In this document: positions 44,321-56,446 of the stretch, one piece after another
Numbering within the stretch: the first letter of the stretch is position 1
How the letters are laid out: every line of letters begins with the position of its first letter
The notes under the pieces: generated by a model
The model's database searches: none
What the model was told of the DNA's origin: nothing
Seen by the model: the letters and a program-made list of their open reading frames with translations, nothing else
Made by a program: the position numbers and the translations under genes
Source: Rutidosis leptorrhynchoides
Taxonomy: Eukaryota > Streptophyta > Magnoliopsida > Asterales > Asteraceae
Assembly (NCBI RefSeq): GCF_046630445.1
Contig: NC_092339.1
Location: forward strand, 53,219,001 to 53,283,000
Length of the DNA: 64,000 bases
Direction of reading: 5' to 3'

Positions 44321-47300
44321 TTAAGCAGGCGCAGGGGTTGACTCGGCATCTGAGAACAAATGCGGGTATTTCTGCTTCATCTGGTCTTCACGCTCCCAAG
44401 TGAACTCGGGACCGCGTCTAGCATTCCATCTGACCCGAACAATAGGAATTCTGCTCTGTTTAAGAGTCTTAACCTCTCGGTCCATGATTTCAACAGGCTC
44501 CTCAATAAAATGCAATTGCTTATCAACTTGAAGTTCCTCCAAAGGAATAGTCTGATCAAATTCAGCCAAGCACTTCTTTAAATTCGAAATATGGAAAACA
44601 TCGTGAACAGCACTGAGTTCTTGTGGCGATTTCAAACGATAAGCCACCGGTCCAACTCTTTTAATGATCTCAAAAGGTCCCACGAACCGAGGACTTAACT
44701 TCCCTCTTTTACCAAAACGGATTACGCCCTTCCAAGGCGAAACCTTTAACATAACACGATCACCAACTTGAAATTCAACATCTTTCCTTCCCTTATCGGC
44801 ATAACTCTTTTGCCGACTTCTAGCAGTTCTCAACCTTTCTTTAATTTGTACAATCTTCTCAGTAGTCTCGTGAATAATCTCTGGACCTGTAAGTTGAGCA
44901 CCCTCAACCTCATTCCAACAAATAGGAGACCTACATTTCCTACCGTACAAAGCTTCAAATGGTGCGGCTTTAATACTTGCGTGGTAACTGTTGTTATAAG
45001 AAAACTCAGCTAGCGGCAAATATTTATCCCACCCATTTCCAAAATCAATGACGCACGCTCGCAACATATCTTCTAATGTCTGAATGGTCCTTTCACTTTG
45101 ACCATCCGTTTGAGGATGATAAGCGGTGCTCATATCCAACCTAGTACCCAAGGCTTCCTGTAAAGATCACCAAAACCTCGACACAAATCGACTGTCTCGG
45201 TCGGAAATAATGGAAACAGGAACACCATGCCTAGAAACAATCTCTTTCAAATACAAACGGGTGAGTTTCTCCATCGAATCCGTTTCCCTAATCGGCAAAA
45301 AGTGAGCCGACTTAGTGAGTCGATCTACAATCACCCAAATCGCATCATAGCCACCCGAAACTCTTGGTAACTTAGTAATAAAATCCATGGTGATACCTTC
45401 CCACTTCCACTCGGGAATTTCTGGTTGCACCAAAAGTCCAGACGGTTTTTGATGTTCAGCTTTGACCTTAGCACAGGTCAAACACTTAGTCACATACTTA
45501 GCTACATCACCTTTTAAATTATGCCACCAATATAGCTCCTTAAGATCCTGATACATCTTTCCTGAACCAGGATGAATAGAGTATCTAGACTTATGAGCCT
45601 CATTCAAAACAAGTTGTCGAAGACCTCCAAATTTCGGAACCCATAGACGTCCCGCAAAATACCTAGTACCATCAGCTCGTACTTCAAACTTCTTAGCTAC
45701 CTTTTCTACATTCTCCTTCACGAAATTCTCCTCCTTTAAGGCTTCTTGTTGTGCCTCAAGAATCTGCCTAACGAGGTTTGATCTAACTGTCATATTCAAG
45801 GCCCTAACCCTGCGAGGTTCAGTCCTTTCTTTACGACTCAATGCATCAGCCACAACATTGGCCTTACCCGGGTGATACAAAAGGTCACAATTATAATCAT
45901 TCAACGTCTCAATCCATCTTCGTTGTCTCATGTTCAACTGTTTCTGATCGAGGATATGTTGAAGACTCTTGTGATCGGTGTACACAGTACTCTTAACACC
46001 ATAAAGATAGTGTCTCCAAATTTTAAGCGCAAAAACAACAGCCCCCAACTCTAAATCATGAGTTGTATAGTTCTGTTCGTGAATCTTCAACTGTCGTGAT
46101 GCATACGCAATAACCTTCTTTCGTTGCATCAAAACGCAACCATAGCCTTGTCGCGATGCATCACAATAAACAACAAAATCGTCATTACCCTCCGGTAGTG
46201 ACAAAATCGGAGCGGTAGTTAACTTCTTCTTCAAAATCTGAAAAGCATTCTCTTGTTCATCCTTCCACTCATACTTCTTCCCCTTATGCGTTAAAGCAGT
46301 CAGAGGTTTCGCAATACGAGAGAAATCCTGGATGAACCTTCGATAGTAACCTGCCAACCCTAAGAACTGACGAATCTGAGTAGGAGTTTTCGGGGTTTCC
46401 CACTTTTCAATCGCCTCAATTTTAGCAGGATCAACTTGTATTCCCTGTTTACTAACAATATGACCAAGGAACTGAACTTCTCTTAACCAAAAAACACACT
46501 TAGAGAACTTAGCGTACAACTCTTCGTTCTTTAACAAATCAAGCACTAACCTCAAGTGTTCTTCGTGCTCTCCATCACTCTTGGAATAGATAAGGATGTT
46601 GTCGATGAAAACAATAACGAACTTGTCCAGATAGGGTCTACACACACGGTTCATGAGGTCCATGAACACAGCAGGTGCATTTGTCAATCCGAACGGCATA
46701 ACAAGAAATTCAAAGTGACCGTAACGGGTGCGAAAAGCAGTTTTCGAAACATCAGATTCTTTAACACGCAACTGATGATAGCCAGAACGAAGATCAATTT
46801 TTGAATAAACAGACGAACCCTGAAGTTGAACTAACAGATCATCAATTCTCGGAAGAGGATAACGATTTTTAACAGTGAGCTTATTCAGTTCACGGTAATC
46901 AATGCATAAATGAAAGGAACCATCTTTCTTCTTAACAAACAGAACGGGAGCTCCCCAAGGGGATGAACTAGGATGAATAAAACCTTTGTCTAACAACTCA
47001 CGGAGTTGACTCGACAATTCTTGAAGTTCGGAAGGCGCAAGACGATAAGGAGCACGTGCTACAGGAGCAGCGCCGGGAACAAGATCAATCTGAAATTCTA
47101 CCGCGCGTTGCGGCGGAAGGCCAGGTAAGTCATCGGGAAACACCTCGGGAAAATCCCTAACAATGTGAATGTCATCAACGTTCTTTACTTCCTTACTAGG
47201 ATCAACAACATGAGCAAGAATAGCATGACAGCCTTTGCGGAGATGTTTACGAACTTTCATACAGCTAATAAGGTTTAACTGTGTGCATTTCTTATCTCCA

Positions 47301-48775
47301 AAGACCATCAGTGGCTCTCCAATCACATCCGTAATACGAATAGCCTTATCATAACACACGATCTCAGCACGGTTCGCAGACAACCAATCCATACCAATAA
47401 CAATATCAAAACTACCAAGTTCAATCGGTATCAAATCTATCTCAAAATCCCTACCACCCAGATTAATGTTACACTTACGATGTACAGTCATAGCAGTAAG
47501 TTCCTTACCATTAGCTACTTCAACAACATAAGTATTGTCTAAGGGAGTTAACGGCGTTTTGATTCTCGGACTTAATTTACTCGACACGAAACTTAAATCA
47601 GCCCCTGAATCAAATAGTACATAAACTGATAAATCGTTGACTGAGAATGTACCAGTAACAAGCTTAGGATCTTCCTCTGCATCCTTAGCATTAATGTTGA
47701 ACGCTCGGCCGCGTGCAGTCTCTGCAGTCTTCTTGTTGGGACAAGCATCTCGGAAATGCCCCGGCTTCCCACACTCATAACAAACCCTTAGATTACCTCC
47801 ATTATTCGATTTCCCATTACCATTACCGTTACCACCTCTATTACCAACGTTATTATTACCACCAGTCGCGGGAGTAGCAGAACCCGGCAAAAGCACTGTA
47901 CAATCTTTAGCAATGTGCCCTTGCTTAGAGCACCTCTTACAAGTAACTGTGCAGTAACCATCATGAGCTTTATAGCAACGAGGACACACACGCTGATTTC
48001 TGTTATTAGCACCTGAGGTATCCTGTTTCTTCTGCTGATTTTGGTTTTGATTGCGGTTGTTATCCCAATTTCGTTTCCCATTATCAGCCTTCTTGACAAC
48101 CTCCTCACTAGTTTCAACAACTGTAGTCTTGCTTCTTCTCAACACCTTGTCATTAAGTTTGTGGGCCATAGACATAGCCACCTCAATAGTCTGGGGTTCA
48201 CTAGACTCAACCCCGTGTTCAATCTTCTAGGACAAACCATCAATGTAAGCCTCAATTTTGCGGTCCTCATCCGCATAAACCCTAGGACACAGCAAAGTTA
48301 ACTCGAAAAACCTTCGTTCATAGGCATCTAACTCGGTGCCATGCATTTTCAAATTCCTGAGCTCAACCTCTAGCTTCTTAAGCTCACCCCGAGGTCTATA
48401 GCGGGTGATCAATCTTTCCTTAAAATCATTCCAGGCCAAACCATAAGCTACATCGCTTCCCAAACTACTAACCAGATTGTTCCACCATGTCAAGGCACTA
48501 TCCTTGAGAGTGCAACTAGCGAAACTAACTTTGTCCTCTTCACGGACCCGACTGACCCTGAAAATAGATTCGATTTTCTCGAACCAATGAGTAAGCCCTA
48601 TTGGTCCTTCCGTACCACTGAATTCTTGGGGTCGACCAGCCATAAAAGTTTTGTGGGAGCATCCCACGTTGTTGTTCACATTGGCGTTAACATTAGCATT
48701 TGCTGCCATAGCAGCAGCAATTCCTTCATTGATCAGGCGTTGCATACGCGCTTCAGTGGACTCTCTTGGAGGCAT
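44321..48775 (-). CDS. Gypsy-B gag-pol coding region (chromodomain Gypsy, few breaks)
   Basis: The start at 48775 gives [20 protein letters not shown], the usual gag start of this group. Then the gag core (about 48230-48650), two zinc knuckles ([28 protein letters not shown]; 47750-47960), protease ([12 protein letters not shown], near 47600), reverse transcriptase ([20 protein letters not shown], about 46400-47000), RNase H ([15 protein letters not shown] to [13 protein letters not shown], about 45830-46190), integrase ([37 protein letters not shown]; about 45000-45600) and a chromodomain ([20 protein letters not shown], 44340-44520). RT before integrase and the chromodomain place it in Ty3/Gypsy, Tekay-like. 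Few breaks; otherwise nearly whole. Confidence 0.92.
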
Positions 48776-49265
48776 GATCTTCAAAATAGAATAACACATC
48801 TGTTAGTACCAAGAATAATACTAATGTCATAAAGGAATAGATCAAAACACGAAAAGATTAACCATCATAAATAATAGTTAACAAACACTATGAGTAATAA
48901 CATGACAGTTATGATTGTTATAGAAATAACCATCACATGCATACATATTTTATGATAACATCATACAACATACATAGCACCTAACATACATGAATATATA
49001 TTACGCATAATATAACATGCCAAGAGCCACAACATCGAAAATAAAACATGATAATGATAATAGATGTCATAAAAATAACCATCCTTACATAATGAAAAAT
49101 ATCCCATAACAAAATCTTAATAAAATCCTCGGCAAAACGCCGTACATAACCCAAAATGTATGTATAAAAAGGACATTAAGTCTGATGAAATAGATAATCA
49201 ATATGAATAATCACATCACATTCGCTTAGAGCGGGTGTGATAAGCTGGTCCAGCATGAGTCTCGG

Positions 49266-52200
49266 TGTAGTGACCCGAACTTTTCCATGTTTATATATAT
49301 TAATTGAGATTGATATTTACATGATTAAATATTTTCAACATGTTAAGCAATCAAACTTGTTAAGACTTGATTAATTGAAATGTGTTTCATATAGACAATT
49401 GACCACCCAAGTTGACCGGTGATTCACGAACGTTAAAACTTGTAAAAACTATATGATGACATATATATGGATATATATATAGTTAACATGATACTATGAT
49501 AAGTAAACATATCATTAAGTATATTAACAATGAACTACATATGTAAAAACAAGACTACTAACTTAATGATTTTTTAAACGAGACATATATGTAACGATTA
49601 TCTTTGTAAAGACATTTAATGTATATATATCATATTAATAGATATTCATACATGATAATATCATGATAATATAATAATTTAAAATCTCATTTGATATTAT
49701 AAACATTGGGTTAACAACATTTAACAAGATCGTTAACCTAAAGGTTTCAAAACAACACTTACATGTAACGACTAACGATGACTTAACGACTCAGTTAAAA
49801 TGTATATACATGTAGTGTTTTAATATGTATTTATACACTTTTGGAAGACTTCAATACACTTATCAAAATACTTCTACTTAACAAAAATGCTTACAATTAC
49901 ATCCTCGTTCAGTTTCATCAACAATTCTACTCGTATGCACCCGTATTCGTACTCGTACAATACACAGCTTTTAGATGTATGTACTATTGGTATATACACT
50001 CCAATGATCAGCTCTTAGCAGCCCATGTGAGTCACCTAACACATGTGGGAACCATCATTTGGCAACTAGCATGAAATATCTCATAAAATTACAAAAATAT
50101 GAGTAATCATTCATGACTTATTTACATGAAAACAAAATTACATATCCTTTATATCTAATCCATACACCAACGACCAAAAACACCTACAAACACTTTCATT
50201 CTTCAATTTTCTTCATCTAATTGATCTCTCTCAAGTTCTATCTTCAAGTTCTAAGTGTTCTTCATAAATTCCAAAAGTTCTAGTTTCATAAAATCAAGAA
50301 TACTTTCAAGTTTGCTAGCTCACTTCCAATCTTGTAAGGTGATCATCCAACCTCAAGAAATCTTTGTTTCTTACAGTAGGTTATCATTCTAATACAAGGT
50401 AATAATCATATTCAAACTTTGGTTTAATTTCTATAACTATAACAATCTTATTTCAAGTGATGATCTTACTTGAACTTGTTTTCGTGTCATGATTCTGCTT
50501 CAAGAACTTCGAGCCATCCAAGGATCCATTGAAGCTAGATCCATTTTTCTCTTTTCCAGTAGGTTTATCCAAGGAACTTAAGGTAGTAATGATGTTCATA
50601 ACATCATTCGATTCATACATATAAAGCTATCTTATTTGAAGGTTTAAACTTGTAATCACTAGAACATAGTTTAGTTAATTCTAAACTTGTTCGCAAACAA
50701 AAGTTAATCCTTCTAACTTGACTTTTAAAATCAACTAAACACATGTTCTATATCTATATGATATGCTAACTTAATGATTTAAAACCTGGAAACACGAAAA
50801 ACACCGTAAAACCGGATTTACGTCGTCGTAGTAACACCGCGGGCTGTTTTGGGTTAGTTAATTAAAAACTATGATAAACTTTGATTTAAAAGTTGTTATT
50901 CTGAGAAAATGATTTTTATTATGAACATAAAACTATATCCAAAAATTATGGTTAAACTCAAAGTGGAAGTATGTTTTCTAAAATGGTCATCTAGACGTCG
51001 TTCTTTCGACTGAAATGACTACCTTTACAAAAACGACTTGTAACTTATTTTTTTGACTATAAACCTATACTTTTTCTGTTTATATTCATAAAATAGAGTT
51101 CAATATGAAACCATAGCAATTTGATTCACTCAAAACGGATTTAAAATGAAGAAGTTATGGGTAAAACAAGATTGGATAATTTTTCTCATTTTAACTACGT
51201 GAAAATTGGTAACAAATCTATTCCAACCATAACTTAATCAACTTGTATTGTATATTATGTAATCTTGAGATACCATAGACACGTATACAATGTTTCGACC
51301 TATCATGTCGACACATCTATATATATTTCGGAACAACCATAGACACTCTATATGTGAATGTTGGAGTTAGCTATACAGGGTTGAGGTTGATTCCAAAATA
51401 TATATAGTTTGAGTTGTGATCAATACTGAGATACGTATACACTGGGTCGTGGATTGATTCAAGATAATATTTATCAATTTATTTCTGTACATCTAACTGT
51501 GGACAACTAGTTGTAGGTTACTAACGAGGACAGCTGACTTAAGAAACTTAAAACATCAAAATATATTAAAAGTGTTGTAAATATATTTTGAACATACTTT
51601 GATATATATGTATATATTGTTATAGGTTCGTGAATCAACCAGTGGCCAAGTCTTACTTCCCGACGAAGTAAAAATCTGTGAAAGTGAGTTATAGTCCCAC
51701 TTTTAAAATCTAATATTTTTGGGATGAGAATACATGCAGGTTTTATAAATGATTTACAAAATAAACACAAGTACGTGAAACTACATTCTATGGTTGAATT
51801 ATCAAAATCGAATATGCCCCTTTTTATTAAGTCTGGTAATCTAAGAATTAGGGAACAGACACCCTAATTGACGCGAATCCTAAAGATAGATCTATTGGGC
51901 CTAACAAACCCCATCCAAAGTACCGGATGCTTTAGTACTTCGAAATTTATATCATATCCGAAGGGTGTCCCGAAATGATGGGGATATTCTTATATATGCA
52001 TCCTGTTAATGTCGGTTACCAGGTGTTCATCATATGAATGATTTTTATCTCTATGTATGGGATGTGTATTGAAATATGAAATCTTGTGGTCTATTGTTAC
52101 GATTTGATATATATAGGTTAAACCTATAACTCACCAACATTTTTGTTGACGTTTAAAGCATGTTTATTCTCAGGTGAATATTAAGAGCTTCCGCTGTTGC

Positions 52201-52516
52201 ATACTAAAATAAGGACAAGATTTGGAGTCCATGTTTGTATGATATTGTGTAAAAACTGCATTCAAGAAACTGATTTCGATGTAACATATTTGTATTGTAA
52301 ACCATTATGTAATGGTCGTGTGTAAACAGGATATTTTAGATTATCATTATTTGATAATCTACATAAAGCTTTTTAAACCTTTATTTATGAAATAAAGGTT
52401 ATGGTTTGTTTTAAAATGAATGTAATCTTTGAAAAACGTCTCATATAGAGGTCAAAACCTCGCAAAGAAATCAATTAATATGGAACGTTTTTAATCAATA
52501 AGAACGGGACATTTCA
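49266..52516 (+). mobile_element. Solo LTR of the Gypsy-A family, plus orientation
   Basis: TGTAGTGACCCGAAC...GGGACATTTCA, 3,251 bp, with a perfect target duplication CTCGG (49261-49265, 52517-52521). Homologous to 32463-35666 on the other strand. No internal sequence remains, so it is a solo LTR left by LTR-LTR recombination. TATA-like TTTATATC near 50147 is followed by a CT-rich leader. Donor-like GTGAGTTATAG at 51684 and acceptor-like TTTATTCTCAG ending 52173 match the other copies. It sits in the small ORF of the Gypsy-B leader. Confidence 0.92.
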
Positions 52517-52900
52517 CTCGGCAGGATCCTCATACTTGCGCAACTTCCCTTTCACAACATCCAACTCTTCCTTCAACACACGAACAGTGCTCTCGAGAGC
52601 CTCGAACTTAGCATTAACTTCTCGATCACGCTTACGGTTCGCATCCTCAACCCTATGCTTAAAAGTGATAAAGTTACCCATGTCGGCACGGATCTCGTCC
52701 ATAACTTCATTATGTGGCAAAGTGCGCAAACAATCACTAAGGGCGTTAATATGTGTCACCTCATTATAAGCCCGGTTCATATGAGTAATGGTAGAAAAAT
52801 AGTAATGAACAGGATCATCAATCTCTGGTTGATTAGCACGGCGTCTAGCAGGAGACAGTGGAGCGGGAGCAGCAACAGAGTTATCGCTCGAAGTCGACAT
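52517..52900 (-). CDS. Extra small ORF between primer site and gag of Gypsy-B (cut by the solo LTR)
   Basis: The start at 52900 (MSTSSDNSVAAPAPLSPARR) lies about 180 bases inside the primer site. The visible 128 residues hold a low-complexity Ala/Pro/Ser start, a middle part (DDPVHYYFSTITHMNRAYNE) and a C-terminal coiled coil (about 85-125: NRKRDREVNAKFEALESTVR, LKEELDVVKGKLRKYED). No zinc knuckle or enzyme motif is visible. It lies in the same orientation as gag, ahead of it. I do not recognise the protein. A separate frame ahead of gag is not usual for Tekay-like elements as I know them. The remainder is beyond the solo LTR. Confidence 0.6.
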
Positions 52901-53076
52901 CTGCAAACAGCAAAACCGCAAACCACATACCAAAAAGATATAAAAGCTAATAATATAACTTATACGAAATGAAATGCATATTAATGCTATAGCAAAAAGG
53001 TCGGGCTGTAGACTAGACTCTAATGCACCCTAATAACCACGGGTTGACCACATTAAGACCGCCTAGTTCCCTACAA

Positions 53077-53093
53077 CCAACGCTCTGATACCA
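53077..53093 (-). other. Gypsy-B primer-binding site (initiator-Met tRNA)
   Basis: Minus-strand TGGTATCAGAGCGTTGG, two bases from the LTR end. It fits the 3' end of plant initiator-Met tRNA and fixes the minus orientation of the element. Confidence 0.88.
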
Positions 53094-54114
53094 CATGTGA
53101 CGACCCCGTCAAAACACTTAACGGATCCGTCAGTTGGTCCCACAGCTTGATCGGACTTAAATGAATTAAATAAACAAAGTTGCATTCTTTTATTTCAAAA
53201 GTTTCCCAAAAAGGAAACAAACCAAAATATGTAGTTTCAAAACAACCAACCATAGTAATAAACTAAAAGTTGACACAAAACCTTGCCAACAAACCCACAA
53301 GTTTAAATTATCCAAAAATAGAATGCAAGCTTAAGTTTCATAAAATGTTTCATAAAATCTGCCCCAAAGGCATGCAGACTCTTCTAAACACAGCGGAAGC
53401 ATCACAAAACTCAAATACCTGTGAAAACATGCAAGTAAACTGTCAACACAAAGGTTGAGTGAATTATAGGTTTAAATAAATAAGTAAACTTTAGACCACA
53501 AGATTTAAAAATGTTAGAAAACATTAAACATTATTCCATTATCAATGAGCCACCTGGTAACCACTTAACCCTTTATTTACCCTTGCCAAACACAATAAAA
53601 ATATACACTTGGACAGTGTATCTACAACAAATTACGAAGTACTAAACATTCCGATTATAAATTGCTAGCGCGACTAGCTCGAAATGGGGTTGTCAAACCC
53701 AATAGATCTATCCGTAGGATTCGCGTTCACCGGTAGAAACCAATGATTTCAGTTACCAGACTAGGGAATATTTTTGTCCAACTCACAATGAATAATTAAA
53801 TTTAACTGTTACTTGTGTCTAAATGTAAATGAAAATGCATGTAATCACATCCCAAAAATATACTTTGAAAAGTATGTAAAAACGGGACTATAACTCACCT
53901 TAAAAGCAACTGAAGAAACCACACAAACAAGCGAACAGCAAATAGAATAAAGTGATCAGGAACGATCACAACGCCGACCTATAAATAAAGCAGGTCGATA
54001 TAAATAACTAACTTAGGTCAAGTCTTAGTATGATAGCTATTGTACATGTTGCAAGTAGACATAGAACAATACTCGGCAAGCATCGGTTTGACTGGAACAG
54101 CGTACGGACACATA

Positions 54115-54310
54115 CTTTCTATTTTTAGAAAGTTTCTATTTTTAGCAGGTTTCCATTTTTGGGAAGTTTCTATTTTAGGAAAGTTTCTATTTTTGGAAGG
54201 TTTCTATTTTTGGAAAGTTTCTATTTTTAGAAAGTTTCTATTTTTGGAAAGTTTCCAAATTTAGAAAGTTCTATTTTTAGAAAGTTTTAAGGTTAGGAAA
54301 GTTTTCTTAT
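54115..54310. repeat. GGAAAGTTTCTATTTTT minisatellite in the Gypsy-B right LTR
   Basis: Same unit as at 41935-42140 but with fewer copies. AAAGTCAAC repeats follow. Confidence 0.8.
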
Positions 54311-56262
54311 TTAGAAAGTCAACAAAAGTCAACTGAAAGTCAAAGTCAACCGAAAGTCAACTCAAAAGTCAAACTTGGTCAAACATAGTCAACGTTAATT
54401 TGAAAAGTGTAAGTTATAATAATAACATAAGTTATAATGTTTATTAAAGTTAAAAGTGTATAATTATGTCATAACATAAGTTTAATTAAATAAAATGAAT
54501 TATTAAAGTTAATATAAGTTGAAATGATATAATTAATATAACATAAGTATTTAATTAATTAATTAAATATTAGTCATAATATAAATATTATTAATTAATA
54601 ATAAATTTTAAATCATATCATAAGTATTATTAATTAATAATGAATTATTAATCATATCATAAGTTTCTAAATATAATTATTAAATCATAAGTATTTAATA
54701 ATTAAATCATAATTAAATAATAATTAAGTCTTATAATAATTAAATAATTATTTAATCTTCATTATAAGTCTTATAATAATATTCTTATAAAATAAATTTA
54801 ATACTTATCATAAGTATTTTCCATTAATAATAAAAGTGTCATTAATCATAAGTTAAATTAAAATGTTAATTAAATCATAAATAATAATTAAATGATATAA
54901 TAAATATTTATATCATAATTCTTAAATAATAATAATTACTTCTTTTATCATAAGTAATTAATTAATAATGAGTTTCATTATTTTTCTCATAAGTTTTAGA
55001 ATTAATCATAAGTTTTAATTCAAAAGTTCATCGGGTCGTATTTTGAGCCCCGGGTGTCGATTTCTGGCGAGCCTTATATGCATCTCCGCCTATTCAAACC
55101 ACCCGACACAATGGTGCACTCAAGAAATCACCAAGAACAGTCCACAAGTCGTGGTAATCAGCCATGACACCACTTGGACTTTCAATTTACTCAAAACCGT
55201 GTTTTAGTCGTACCGGGTGAACCGTGGCTCGGATTTAGGTGACCCGAACATGAAAGTTCGTCCCACAATCATTCCTAACACACTAACACACCCTAAAGAC
55301 ACCAAGGAAGGTCACAAAGTCGGACCAAACCTGTTTCATGTCAATCCACAATTCAATTTTAACAAAACAGTAATTTGATCATAACTAGGGCTCCGGGAAT
55401 CGAAACGACATGAATCCGGAGTCTAAAATTAATGTCTTGATGAGAGGAACTCATCTAGATAGTTTATTTTAACTTTTATCTCAGTCACAAACCCAGAATA
55501 CACGAAATAGCTGCTGTCCAGAATTTAACAAACCGAAAACATGCAATTATGAGTACATCTATGCATACAAACACCATTACAATAATCCACACACATCATA
55601 CTACTAAATAAACATCAAAATACAGAAAATAATTGAAAATTTGAAAGTTCTAGGGTTAGGGTTTATACCCTAATCGATAAACGATTTATGTAATCGCGTA
55701 GAGAAGAACGAGAGGAACGCGTTGGTATTAATCAATCCTTGATCCAAGCTTTAATTTTAGATGATGATGGTGATGAATGGTGGTGGATGGGCGACGGCCA
55801 AGGCAAGGGGAAGAGAGAAAAAGAGAGCAAAATTGAAAGCTAGGTTTTAGGGATATTTTGGTGGAATGAAAAATAATCTCCAAAAAAAGAAATCAAGGGA
55901 GTAATACTCCCTCCCTCCCCCATTCAGCCAAAATTTTCAGTGGGGGTGGGCCCCACTTGGTCCATCTCACTTAAATGTATATTCCTGGTGGCCCGAAAGC
56001 CCGAACGAGTCCCGAAACGCAAAAACGCACGTACGCGATTTAAAATTCGGAAAGATAACAAACGCGCGACGAAAAATAAATATAAATACACTATATAATA
56101 ATATGATCTTAAAATATCATATTTAAAATATTTAGGATTTAAATGTCCCAAAAACTCGACCGTTGGTTTGAAAACCAAAAAGATTCGCCGGATGGAAATC
56201 CGCGAGACGTAGAAACGTATAAATTAAAATATGAATACAAATATTCACATAACACATAATAA

Positions 56263-56267
<5 letters not shown>

Positions 56268-56342
<75 letters not shown>
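56268..56342. repeat. (TA)n microsatellite
   Basis: About 37 TA units in the Gypsy-B right LTR, slightly shorter than its partner at 44099-44179. Confidence 0.95.
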
Positions 56343-56345
<3 letters not shown>

Positions 56346-56446
56346 CAAATAATAATATAGATCATAGAAATGACGTGGCACACTAACAGTTAACGGTCGT
56401 TAAATAATTAACTGAAAAAGATAACGGAAAAAGTAGGGTCGTGACA

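Larger units (their letters stand above)
32340..56446 (-). mobile_element. Tekay-like chromodomain Gypsy element (Gypsy-B), host of two further insertions
   Basis: Both LTRs run TGTGACGACCCC...GTGACA on the plus strand. The right one is whole (53096-56446, 3,351 bp). The left one is split by Gypsy-A (32340-32462 and 41049-44286). Primer site TGGTATCAGAGCGTTGG (complement at 53077-53093). Order on the minus strand is: small ORF, gag, protease, reverse transcriptase, RNase H, integrase, chromodomain. The leader was hit by a solo LTR (49266-52516). The target duplication is imperfect (ACTTC/GCTTC). Removing the inserts leaves about 12.3 kb. LTR divergence is roughly 1.5-2% by eye. Near-complete, with few breaks in the coding part. 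Confidence 0.9.
53096..56446 (-). repeat. Gypsy-B 5' LTR, full length (3.35 kb)
   Basis: Uninterrupted copy with the same landmarks as the left LTR: donor-like 53897-53898, acceptor-like 53419-53421, GGAAAGTTTC minisatellite 54115-54310, AT-rich block 54400-55020, (TA)n 56268-56342. It ends GTCGTGACA, next to GCTTC. Confidence 0.92.

Noticed and set aside
49841-50074. Small conserved frame (about 77 aa) found in all Gypsy-A LTR copies (also 34870-35103, 37550-37783, 40241-40474)
   Set aside because: Lies in the U3 part ahead of the TATA-like box and is shared only because the LTRs are recent copies. No domain seen; without a test of selection I do not call it a gene.
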